The notes under the pieces are model-generated. The model worked only from the letters and a program-made list of their open reading frames with translations. It was not told the origin of the DNA and did no database searches. The position numbers and the translations under genes were made by a program. Below, piece after piece: positions 23,325 to 28,886 of a stretch of DNA of 28,956 nt (position 1 is its first letter; each line of letters opens with the position of its first letter). Source of the DNA: a virus; IMG/VR virus record IMGVR_UViG_3300037342_000050, positions 1-28,956 of that record, one strand, 5' to 3'.

Positions 23325-24361
23325 AGCTCGCCATAACCGTAGCCGCGACCGCCAACTACTGCTACGCGATGAAGACTCTCGGTCGGCGCGTGGCGGCCAA
23401 CCTCAGCGCGGCGGGGTACAGTGGCAGCGGGACGGCCATCATCGCGGGCGACAACAGCAGGCAGGTGAAGGATGCGGTCAAGGCGTGGAAGGACGCGCTG
23501 CCCGACCACTGGGCGGTCATCCACCTCGACGTCGCGGAGGAGAACAAGGACGACGTGAACTATAAGGCGGGCGCGCAGATGCTTATAGCGAGGCTTCGGG
23601 GCGCGGCGTTCTCGGAGGCCCGCAGGGTGGGCGCCGACCATTGCTGGAGCCTCGACAGCGACACGCTGCCCCCGGCGAATGCGCTTCGCTGCATGCTGGA
23701 CATGCTTCGCTTCGACGCGGGCTACTACGCCGTCTCCACCTGCCCCTACCCCAACGAGGCGTTCCTCGGGGGGCGAGGCACCCCGCAGAACCCCATCGCG
23801 GAGGACTTCCTTGAGACTGAGCGGCTGCTGACGGACGAGCTCAAGGCCGAGAAGGCGGCGCTCGAGGTCGAGATCAAGCGATTCAACGACGAGAAGGTGA
23901 CGGCGCTGCCGCCCGAGTTCATCGAGCGCAGGAAGAAGTACGACGAGGCGATGAGGAAGTGCCCGCCGGACGGGAACGTCTTTCAGGTGATGGGGAAGCA
24001 CGGCTGGAGGCGGCGGGGCTGGCTGGATCAGGCGTACCCGGCGATCGGCAAGGGCTCGGTCGTCCCGTCCGACTGGTGCGGCTTCGGATGCACCCTCATG
24101 GGCCGGGACGCTCTGGCGCTCGCCAACTTCGAGGGCTACGACGGGAACGGCACGGAGGACCTGTTCGTCGTATGGAGGCGCTGGTGGCCCGCCGGGCTGC
24201 ACATCAACGTCATCCCCCATTGCCCCTGCGATCACGTCATCTGGGCCAAGAAGAAGGGGGGCAGCGAGACGGAGTTCACGCTAATAGCATCTGGACATGA
24301 GACGCAAGGAGAGTGTATAGGACACCTAAGAACGCAAAAGACCCCTTGGGTCGAAACCTGA
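23321..24361 (+). CDS. GT-A-like glycosyltransferase, 346 aa
   Basis: A 346-residue glycosyltransferase-like protein. The N-terminus (Met-Lys-Leu-Ala-Ile-Thr-Val-Ala) is a beta strand, and the probable nucleotide-sugar motif is Leu-Asp-Ser-Asp-Thr-Leu-Pro-Pro at 111-118, a DxD-type sequence. The middle is a charged helix (Glu/Lys/Asp-rich, near residues 165-210), and a conserved-looking Gly-Thr-Glu-Asp-Leu-Phe-Val segment sits near residue 286. A Cys/His-containing C-terminal part follows. It is coupled by ATGA overlap to the mucin-like gene, which makes that protein a prime candidate acceptor. It differs from the 254-aa minus-strand enzyme in length and motif context, so it is not a simple duplicate. 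The stop is 1 nt before the next ATG. Confidence 0.75.
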   Translation: MKLAITVAATANYCYAMKTLGRRVAANLSAAGYSGSGTAIIAGDNSRQVKDAVKAWKDALPDHWAVIHLDVAEENKDDVNYKAGAQMLIARLRGAAFSEARRVGADHCWSLDSDTLPPANALRCMLDMLRFDAGYYAVSTCPYPNEAFLGGRGTPQNPIAEDFLETERLLTDELKAEKAALEVEIKRFNDEKVTALPPEFIERRKKYDEAMRKCPPDGNVFQVMGKHGWRRRGWLDQAYPAIGKGSVVPSDWCGFGCTLMGRDALALANFEGYDGNGTEDLFVVWRRWWPAGLHINVIPHCPCDHVIWAKKKGGSETEFTLIASGHETQGECIGHLRTQKTPWVET

Positions 24362-24362
24362 G

Positions 24363-25133
24363 ATGCCACTATTCCCCCAGACGATGCGCCGGGACGGGAG
24401 CATGATCTCCCGCAGGCTTGGGACACCCTCGCAGCCGCAGGTGACGCTCTCCGGCATGCCCGGCGGTCCCGGGCCGGTTGGCACCGCGGCAAACCCCTCC
24501 CCGCAGGCCGTGGGCGGGGCATCCCCCCTTCGCTCGGCGTACAAGGCCACCCCGAGTTCGGGCGGCATTATCCAGGCTGGCAACAAGGGGGCGGTCTTGA
24601 AGTACGTCGCCCCCGACGCGGGCTACAAGGGACCGCAGGCGACCGGCTTCGGGCTGTCGCCGCAGCAGCTTTCGACCCTCCAATCGGCGTCGCCGGCCAA
24701 CCGGCCGGACCAGACCGAGCGGGCGAATCCCCTGACGAACGGCGGCGGCGCTCCACAGGTGGCGGGAACCTCTGTCCCGGTTGAGAAGCCGACCTTGGAC
24801 CCGGGGAAGGCCATGGGATTCAGTTCCAAGGGGAACGCCGTCCCGCAGGGGCAGGACATGGAGCCTAGGAACGAGGCGAGTCCGGCGCCGGACACGACCG
24901 CTGCCGACACCCCGCAGGGGGACAGCCTCACGGCGGGCGACGGGGCCTACCAGAGGAGCTTCACGAACCCGACCAGCGCCAGCCTCTACCGCAGCTTTGT
25001 CTCCAAGCTCTTTCAGGGGAGGCAGACGCCTGCGCCGAGTTCCGGGCTCACGAAGTCCATGGGGCCGGGTGCCTCCAAGGGGACGATGGGCGTCTCGAAC
25101 GAGGACTACGAGGGGCCGGACGGGGAGAATTGA
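24363..25133 (+). CDS. Gly/Pro-rich hypothetical protein, 256 aa
   Basis: A 256-residue low-complexity protein rich in Gly, Pro, Ser, Ala and Thr, with a basic N-terminal segment (Arg-Arg-Asp, Arg-Arg-Leu) and an acidic C-terminal tail. There is no predicted membrane segment and no catalytic motif. The repeated Pro-Gly patterns fit an unstructured linker or virion decoration protein. It ends the rightward operon and overlaps the convergent minus-strand gene by 28 nt (25106-25133). Its function cannot be assigned. Confidence 0.55.
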   Translation: MPLFPQTMRRDGSMISRRLGTPSQPQVTLSGMPGGPGPVGTAANPSPQAVGGASPLRSAYKATPSSGGIIQAGNKGAVLKYVAPDAGYKGPQATGFGLSPQQLSTLQSASPANRPDQTERANPLTNGGGAPQVAGTSVPVEKPTLDPGKAMGFSSKGNAVPQGQDMEPRNEASPAPDTTAADTPQGDSLTAGDGAYQRSFTNPTSASLYRSFVSKLFQGRQTPAPSSGLTKSMGPGASKGTMGVSNEDYEGPDGEN

Positions 25134-25459
25134 GTCCCCGACAGACGGGAGAGTTCGCCAAGGATCTGCTTCTCGCCTTCGTCAACGAGGTCGATCAGTT
25201 CGCGCAGGACCACGCATTGCGCGCGCAGGATTTCGCGCTCCTCCGGCGTGCAGGGCTTCTCCTTCGTGTCCGGCGGGTGGTAGATGAGGCTGGAGGGGCG
25301 CGTGTTGTACGCCTCGACCGCCTGCGCGAACTTGTCCCTCACGCGGCGCATGAAGTAGCGGTCGAAGGCTTCCGTCCGCTGGAGCGTGCGGATGTCCTCA
25401 AGGTCGCGGCGGGCCGAAATCTCCTGCGCCCGCAGGTTGTCAGCGTCCTGCTGGGTCAT
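25106..25459 (-). CDS. Small coiled-coil protein, 117 aa
   Basis: A 117-residue, mainly helical protein. An N-terminal charged helix (Gln-Asp-Ala-Asp-Asn-Leu-Arg-Ala) is followed by an Arg/Glu/Lys helix, a short Tyr/Pro loop with one Cys, and a Leu/Val/Glu-rich coiled-coil-like C-terminal helix. No family is recognised. The start ATG overlaps the GT9-like gene stop (ATGA at 25456-25459). The 3' end overlaps the plus-strand Gly/Pro-rich gene by 28 nt, and no terminator hairpin was seen between them. Confidence 0.65.
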   Translation of the reverse strand: MTQQDADNLRAQEISARRDLEDIRTLQRTEAFDRYFMRRVRDKFAQAVEAYNTRPSSLIYHPPDTKEKPCTPEEREILRAQCVVLRELIDLVDEGEKQILGELSRLSGTQFSPSGPS

Positions 25460-26601
25460 TCCCTCGCCAGCTTCTTGACCTTGGCGATTACGGTCTCGGG
25501 CTTGATGCCCGCCAGAACCTCGCAGAGGCCCTGCTCCCTTGACGGGCAGTTCTTCGGGAACTTGGCGCGCACGGCGCTCCCGCCCTTCTCATGGAAGAAG
25601 CATGGGCTGCATTTGCCGCGCCCCTGGATGCCGAAGACCGACGGCGAATAGACCGTCCGCAGCGCCCACGGGAACGGGCCAAAGAGCCCCACGGAGGGCA
25701 CGTCCAGCGCGCCTGCGATGTGGATGAAGGCCGAGTCGCTGCCAAGGAAGCAGCTTGCGCCTTGGATCACGGCGGCGGTCTTTCGGAAGGAGAGCCCATG
25801 GCTGGACAGGTTGCGCACGTTCGGGCCGTCGGGAACGCGCTCAAGGTTCTCCCTGCGTCCGATCAGGTACACCTCCCACGCCGTCTCCTTCTGGAACGCC
25901 TCGACGATGGTCGCCAACTGCTGCATGGGGTACACGCGGCAGAGGCCCGACATGGAGGCATCGACCTGAATGCAGAGGCGGCGCACGTTCGGGATGCGCG
26001 GGTACTGGACCTTGGCCCACGCGGCTTCGTCGTCGCTGACGCGGTACTCGGGCTTTCGGTCGCTGGTCTTCGGCGTCCACTCGCTCACGTCGTCCTTCGA
26101 CCCCTTGAGCCACGCCTTCTTCGGGTGGGCGATGCCGATTATTTCCGCGAACACGTCGGCCATCGGGATGTCCTCGGCGCGGGGGTTGTTCTCGATCGCG
26201 TTCTCAAGGAACACCCAAGCGTCGTACTTCGCGTGCTCGGCCTTCGTGAGGGGATAGCGCACGATGTGATCGACGTAGGGGAGCCCCTTCATCACGTCGC
26301 CGTAGTCGCGCATGGTCGCCACCGTGAGGACGACCCTCGGCCAGCGCCGCTTCATCTCGCGCAGGGCGGGGGTGAGATTGGTAAGGTCGCCAAAGCCCCC
26401 TACGCGCACGATGACGACCGACTCCCCGTTCCAGTCGGCATTGTCGTCGAAGGGGCGGCTCTCAACGAGGGGCGTCATTTTGCCCGCCCCGCATAGGTTG
26501 ATGAGCTGCGCCCCCGTGATGTCCTCGCAGAGGTATTCGCCGGGCTTGATCGTCTGCTCTGCGTCGATGACTATTTCTTCGGGGAGGGTGACAACGTGCA
26601 T
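25456..26601 (-). CDS. GT9/heptosyltransferase-like glycosyltransferase
   Basis: A 381-residue protein with the features of glycosyltransferase family 9 (heptosyltransferase). The N-terminal domain has Val-Gly-Gly-Phe-Gly-Asp-Leu-Thr-Asn-Leu-Thr-Pro (67-78), the usual acceptor/donor-site loop. The C-terminal domain has Gly-Ser-Asp-Ser-Ala-Phe-Ile-His-Ile-Ala-Gly-Ala-Leu (287-299) and a Gly-Leu-Phe-Gly motif, with cysteines at 331, 334, 352 and 360. GT9 enzymes transfer sugars to glycans such as lipopolysaccharide core, so a role in modifying a phage or host surface glycan is likely but the acceptor is unknown. The leader holds the second copy of the 16-nt motif shared with the other minus-strand glycosyltransferase. 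No Shine-Dalgarno. Confidence 0.75.
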   Translation of the reverse strand: MHVVTLPEEIVIDAEQTIKPGEYLCEDITGAQLINLCGAGKMTPLVESRPFDDNADWNGESVVIVRVGGFGDLTNLTPALREMKRRWPRVVLTVATMRDYGDVMKGLPYVDHIVRYPLTKAEHAKYDAWVFLENAIENNPRAEDIPMADVFAEIIGIAHPKKAWLKGSKDDVSEWTPKTSDRKPEYRVSDDEAAWAKVQYPRIPNVRRLCIQVDASMSGLCRVYPMQQLATIVEAFQKETAWEVYLIGRRENLERVPDGPNVRNLSSHGLSFRKTAAVIQGASCFLGSDSAFIHIAGALDVPSVGLFGPFPWALRTVYSPSVFGIQGRGKCSPCFFHEKGGSAVRAKFPKNCPSREQGLCEVLAGIKPETVIAKVKKLARE

Positions 26602-26629
26602 CGGGCGGCAGCGTGGTAGGGGCCGGAAG

Positions 26630-26645
26630 GCTGGTCAAGCCGGAA
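26630..26645 (-). repeat. 16-nt motif, copy 2
   Basis: Plus-strand GCTGGTCAAGCCGGAA, 15 of 16 bases identical to 9271-9286. It lies 28 nt before the GT9-like start. On the minus strand it includes CCGGCTTGAC, where CTTGAC is -35-like, but no good -10 box follows. Confidence 0.5.
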
Positions 26646-26693
26646 ACTTTCGTTGACAGCGGCAGTCCGGCAGAGCACCTTCCCGGCGTTCTT

Positions 26694-26996
26694 TGATCCC
26701 TGAATTGAACGTAGGTGGGTAAGCGATCCTTGCCAGACGACGCAGCGCCAGAGTGGGGCGCGGCCCTCCCATGGGCGCTCTGGTTGCTACCATGTCGCTT
26801 GGCAAGGAAGTACCCGCAGCGGAGGCCAGCCCTAGGACCGGGGCGCGGCGTCTGTACAAACGTGGTACCGGTCCCAAAACGGTCTGTACGGGTGTCCGCT
26901 ACGGTGGCCCCTCCAACTAGACGCAGCAGCACGCGCTGGAAATCAAGACGTGACAGCCCGCAGGTGTAGCGCCCTGCACGCTCAATTCAGGGATCA
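26694..26996. ncRNA. Candidate structured non-coding RNA (about 303 nt)
   Basis: No convincing gene lies between 26602 and 27039. TGATCCCTGAATTGA (26694-26708) and TCAATTCAGGGATCA (26982-26996) form a perfect 15-bp closing helix, with CGT (26710-26712) and ACG (26978-26980) adding 3 bp past one mismatch. Inside, further stems are visible: TCCTTGCCA/TGGCAAGGA (26727-26735/26800-26808), continuing through G-U and A-C positions to CGAC/GTCG; CCAGAG/CTCTGG (26748-26753/26778-26783); GGACCGG/CCGGTCC (26835-26841/26868-26874); an 8-bp bulged stem at 26884-26904 with a GTGT loop; and GCAGG/CCTGC (26960-26964/26973-26977). Such nesting is typical of large ornate RNAs. A TTGACA at 26653-26658 could be its -35 box, but the -10 is poor. 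The strand is unproven. Confidence 0.55.
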
Positions 26997-27003
26997 ACCC
27001 ATC

Positions 27004-27039
27004 TTGACTCGCGCCCCGCGCCTGTCGTAGAACGACCCC
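27004..27039 (+). promoter_or_regulatory. Promoter for the 73-aa gene, possibly leaderless
   Basis: TTGACT (27004-27009) and TAGAAC (27028-27033) are separated by 18 bp and resemble -35 and -10 boxes. The expected transcript start, six or seven bases on, would fall at about 27040, which is the A of the start codon. That would give a leaderless message, in keeping with the absence of a Shine-Dalgarno before this gene. Confidence 0.45.
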
Positions 27040-27261
27040 ATGGCTGACAACTGGATCGCCAAGTCGGGCGTCGATAAGCCCGGTCACAAGGGACGTCTTC
27101 ACCGCGCCTTAGGCGTGCCATCGGACAAGCCTATCCCGTCAGGCAAGCTCTCCGGCGCCCTCAAGTCGGCCAACCCCCACCTGCGCCACATGGCCCGCTT
27201 CGCCGCGAACGTGAAGGGGCTTGGCGGCAAGCGTAAGACGAAGCGGCTGTTCGGGAGGTAG
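27040..27261 (+). CDS. Small basic phage protein, 73 aa
   Basis: A 73-residue, highly basic protein. The N-terminal Ala-Asp-Asn-Trp-Ile-Ala-Lys segment, the His-Lys-Gly-Arg-Leu-His-Arg-Ala-Leu-Gly-Val-Pro motif and the Pro-Ser-Gly-Lys-Leu helix resemble a widespread family of small phage proteins of unknown role (beginning with Asn-Trp-Ile-Ala and containing Leu-His-Arg-x-Leu-Gly-Val-Pro). The C-terminal half is rich in Arg/Lys/Gly and suits nucleic-acid binding. No Shine-Dalgarno precedes the ATG. A -35/-10 pair upstream would place the transcript start at the ATG itself. Confidence 0.7.
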   Translation: MADNWIAKSGVDKPGHKGRLHRALGVPSDKPIPSGKLSGALKSANPHLRHMARFAANVKGLGGKRKTKRLFGR

Positions 27262-27483
27262 TCGCTCGGGCGAGCCGCCTCCATCTCTTTCGCGTGCGCT
27301 CGTCGGGGTAGTCTTCCGGCAGCGTTTGCCTTTCCACGGGGACAAGCATGAGGCGGAGCACCTTCATTGGCGATTATCCCTTTGACGCATAGAATAAAAT
27401 TGCCGAATTTGCGGAATTTCTGTGCAAGCCGTTCTTGTTAAACCGCAAAGGTTTATGGTGCAATTTCTCGGCTCCTTGATGTA
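27262..27483. other. Non-coding spacer, partly AT-rich
   Basis: This stretch has no credible gene. The first third is GC-rich; from about 27370 it becomes AT-rich, with AAACC-gcaaa-GGTTT as a small stem near 27440-27455. The minus-strand open frame through it (27744 to 27364) has an implausible composition and crosses the stem-loop array, so it is not called. No clear promoter was found. Confidence 0.4.
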
Positions 27484-27701
27484 CTCCGCGCTCTCGGAAT
27501 ATGTTTCCGATGTCGGAGATGATTGGGAAATCGAAAGGGGGTGCAGGGCCTGCATTCCACGCAGGAGACCGCACCCCCAAGAGATAACTGGATACGTACT
27601 CCAGCCACCATCTGCCGACACCGGCCTCCAGCATTCCACGCTGGGGGCCGCTCTGTTTCTAACGGCGGCACACATCGCTTGACCGCCAATCGCTGTCAAG
27701 C
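27484..27701. ncRNA. Candidate structured RNA with five stem-loops
   Basis: Five consecutive stem-loops fill 218 nt. H1: CTCCG/CGGAG (27484-27488/27514-27518) around TCGGAA/TTCCGA with loop TATGT. H2: GGGGGTGC/GCACCCCC (27537-27544/27571-27578) around CCTGC/GCAGG with loop ATTCCAC. H3: CTGGA/TCCAG (27588-27592/27600-27604) with loop TACGTAC. H4: an 11-bp stem with one G-U pair (27622-27632/27640-27650), loop ATTCCAC. H5: GCTTGAC/GTCAAGC (27677-27683/27695-27701). H2 and H4 have different stem sequences yet identical 7-nt loops, the pattern expected of conserved RNA-binding loops. The element could also be a DNA recognition site for a protein. Confidence 0.5.
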
Positions 27702-27712
27702 AAGATGCCTGC

Positions 27713-27877
27713 GTGAAGGAGCCTCCCCCTCTCGGCCATCGCAAGAAGCACGTCGCGGTTTACGAGACCGGACAGCAGGCCCAGGTTAACTTCGCCGCCA
27801 GCTTCAAGGCCATCATGGCGTCGCGGGTCAAGCTGGTGCGAGCGGGCAGCAAAAGGGGTAGGGCGACGGGGGCCTGA
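27713..27877 (+). CDS. Possible small basic protein, 54 aa
   Basis: A GTG-started frame of 54 residues with a basic N-terminal part (His-Arg-Lys-Lys-His) and a basic C-terminal tail. It is preceded by an in-frame TGA at 27680-27682, and the next gene begins 18 nt after its stop. No Shine-Dalgarno is visible. The sequence looks protein-like, but it is short and the call is uncertain. Confidence 0.3.
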   Translation: MKEPPPLGHRKKHVAVYETGQQAQVNFAASFKAIMASRVKLVRAGSKRGRATGA

Positions 27878-27894
27878 AGGAGTTGCGGGGTCTC

Positions 27895-28134
27895 ATGAAA
27901 ATGAGAATACTCAACGGAATCCTTTTGCTGGTAGGCACGGCAATTCTTGTGAGGGTCCTGCTCAATCCACCAACCTTCTCATTGATGGTGCGGGATGTGA
28001 ACAACTACCCCGTTTTTCGCAGGGAACCGGAATACGGCAATTGGGCCGGCCAAATTCTCGCAGTAATAGTTGCCACAGGCGTAGCCTGTTACCTTACGCG
28101 AAAGAGAGATACCGGAGATAGGCCGCCGCGGTGA
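27895..28134 (+). CDS. Small two-pass membrane protein, 79 aa
   Basis: About 79 residues with two hydrophobic segments, near residues 5-24 (Ile-Leu-Asn-Gly-Ile-Leu-Leu-Leu start) and 54-71 (Gly-Gln-Ile-Leu-Ala-Val-Ile-Val start), separated by a polar loop containing Arg-Arg-Glu-Pro-Glu-Tyr. The short basic tail ends in Arg-Pro-Pro-Arg. This suits a small inner-membrane protein. The frame opens at TTG 27883, but ATG 27895 is preferred because an AAGGAG sequence (27877-27882) lies 12 nt upstream. The GC content is lower here. The TGA lies inside the 13-bp stem described at 28127-28159. Confidence 0.55.
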   Translation: MKMRILNGILLLVGTAILVRVLLNPPTFSLMVRDVNNYPVFRREPEYGNWAGQILAVIVATGVACYLTRKRDTGDRPPR

Positions 28135-28159
28135 GGCGCTTGCGTTGCGCCTCACTGCG
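28127..28159. terminator. 13-bp hairpin overlapping a stop codon
   Basis: Bases 28127-28139 (CGCGGTGAGGCGC) pair with 28147-28159 (GCGCCTCACTGCG) with a single G-U pair and a 7-nt loop, TTGCGTT. The TGA of the membrane-protein gene (28132-28134) lies inside the stem. No T-tract follows on either strand, so it may be a factor-dependent or bidirectional terminator, or a protecting hairpin. Confidence 0.45.
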
Positions 28160-28183
28160 TGGACGGTGAATTATCTTGCCTGC

Positions 28184-28198
28184 ACCCCATGCCGGGGT
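28184..28198. other. Short hairpin containing the left 13-nt repeat
   Basis: ACCCC (28184-28188) pairs with GGGGT (28194-28198) around ATGCC. The 13-nt sequence CCATGCCGGGGTC found here recurs at 28808-28820. Confidence 0.4.
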
Positions 28199-28199
28199 C
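28187..28199 (+). repeat. 13-nt direct repeat, left copy
   Basis: CCATGCCGGGGTC. An identical copy is at 28808-28820, so a roughly 610-bp stretch with its two small genes is flanked by short direct repeats. Confidence 0.45.
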
Positions 28200-28213
28200 T
28201 AAGTGCGCAATTC

Positions 28214-28588
28214 ATGGGCTTTATTTTAGAATCTCCAGAATGCGGAAGTGATAATGCGGCAGCAGAACATCCAATTGGTCTATCGGCTCCAACTGAACAC
28301 GGCAGCGAAGATTGGGCATTTCAAACACTCCTTCGCGGGGCATCAGCGAACGGTTTAGGGGGAATAATTCTGTGGGAAAGAACCGAGCCTGCGCATCCAT
28401 GGGCTCGGATGCTGTGCCTTTGGCTATTAATGAACCGTCCCGCCCTCGATACGTACAGGGCAACCTTGGCGCTGAATCGGATTCCCGACCCTTCCGCTGG
28501 CGTTCGCTTTCTGGATTACTTCCATCCATCCGTCATCGAGTATTTAGCCGCGCAACAGAGGGCCGCAAGCGAACAAAAGGCGGTCTGA
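28214..28588 (+). CDS. Hypothetical protein, about 124 aa
   Basis: The frame opens with TTG at 28145, but ATG 28214 is preferred because the earlier codons cross hairpins at 28127-28159 and 28184-28198. From there about 124 residues. The first 40 residues are Ser/Glu/Gly-rich with one Cys, the middle contains a Trp-Ala-Arg-Met-Leu-Cys-Leu-Trp-Leu-Leu segment, and the C-terminal half is a helical stretch with Asp-Tyr-Phe-His-Pro-Ser-Val and a Gln-Gln-Arg-Ala-Ala-Ser-Glu tail. It reads like a genuine soluble or regulatory protein, but I recognise no family. No Shine-Dalgarno is visible. Composition in this stretch differs from the structural genes (more AT), which may indicate a recently acquired accessory gene. 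Confidence 0.5.
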   Translation: MGFILESPECGSDNAAAEHPIGLSAPTEHGSEDWAFQTLLRGASANGLGGIILWERTEPAHPWARMLCLWLLMNRPALDTYRATLALNRIPDPSAGVRFLDYFHPSVIEYLAAQQRAASEQKAV

Positions 28589-28608
28589 AAAACCAAGGTG
28601 CCTGCTAT

Positions 28609-28773
28609 TTGGCGGCTGAGGTTTTGCCTGTCACTTGTCAGGGTTGCCGAAATACCGGATGGCTTCGAGTTTTGACTCGGGGAGAAGGGCTGTGTTCATG
28701 CCGTGAGAGTGGCTGGAATGTTCTATGCGTCAAGGACGTAATTACCCCTTCATTGCTAACAGGGCGGTCGTAA
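28609..28773 (+). CDS. Small zinc-ribbon-like protein
   Basis: About 54 residues in the frame ending at TAA 28771-28773, probably starting at TTG 28609. A weak AAGG lies about 10 nt upstream. The motif Cys-x2-Cys-x2-Thr-Gly-Trp, followed 8-9 residues later by Cys-x-Cys-Arg, matches the zinc-ribbon pattern frequently seen in small phage and helicase-loader proteins. A single zinc site is likely. Its function is unknown. The start is uncertain because the frame overlaps the 124-aa gene further upstream. Confidence 0.4.
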   Translation: MAAEVLPVTCQGCRNTGWLRVLTRGEGLCSCRESGWNVLCVKDVITPSLLTGRS

Positions 28774-28799
28774 AGGCCGTCCATGCAAGTTCATAAAAG

Positions 28800-28829
28800 C
28801 GGCATCACCATGCCGGGGTCGCTACCCGG
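28800..28829. other. Overlapping small hairpins between convergent genes
   Basis: CGGCAT/ATGCCG (28800-28805/28810-28815, loop CACC) competes with CCGGG/CCCGG (28813-28817/28825-28829). The region lies between convergent genes and may be a weak bidirectional terminator, but no T-tract follows. The 112 bases from 28774 to 28885 otherwise show no gene. Confidence 0.3.
28808..28820 (+). repeat. 13-nt direct repeat, right copy
   Basis: CCATGCCGGGGTC, identical to 28187-28199. Together they bracket the two small accessory genes at 28214-28773. Confidence 0.45.
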
Positions 28830-28886
28830 CCGCGAGGCCCGTGTGGCAGTCGGTCTGCCCTCCGTTGAAACAGCGCGGGAGTTGCC

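Noticed and set aside
26694-26996. A miniature transposon with 15-bp terminal inverted repeats
   Set aside because: No target-site duplication is visible on either side (CTT and ACC flank the ends) and internal pairing is extensive. Not excluded, but less likely than a structured RNA.
26602-27039. A tmRNA, RNase P RNA or tRNA gene
   Set aside because: No tRNA-like acceptor/T-arm sequence, no CCA end and no RNase P conserved blocks were found.
27364-27744. A 126-residue minus-strand frame
   Set aside because: It crosses the stem-loop array and the AT-rich spacer, has a mixed composition with no pattern and has no start context.
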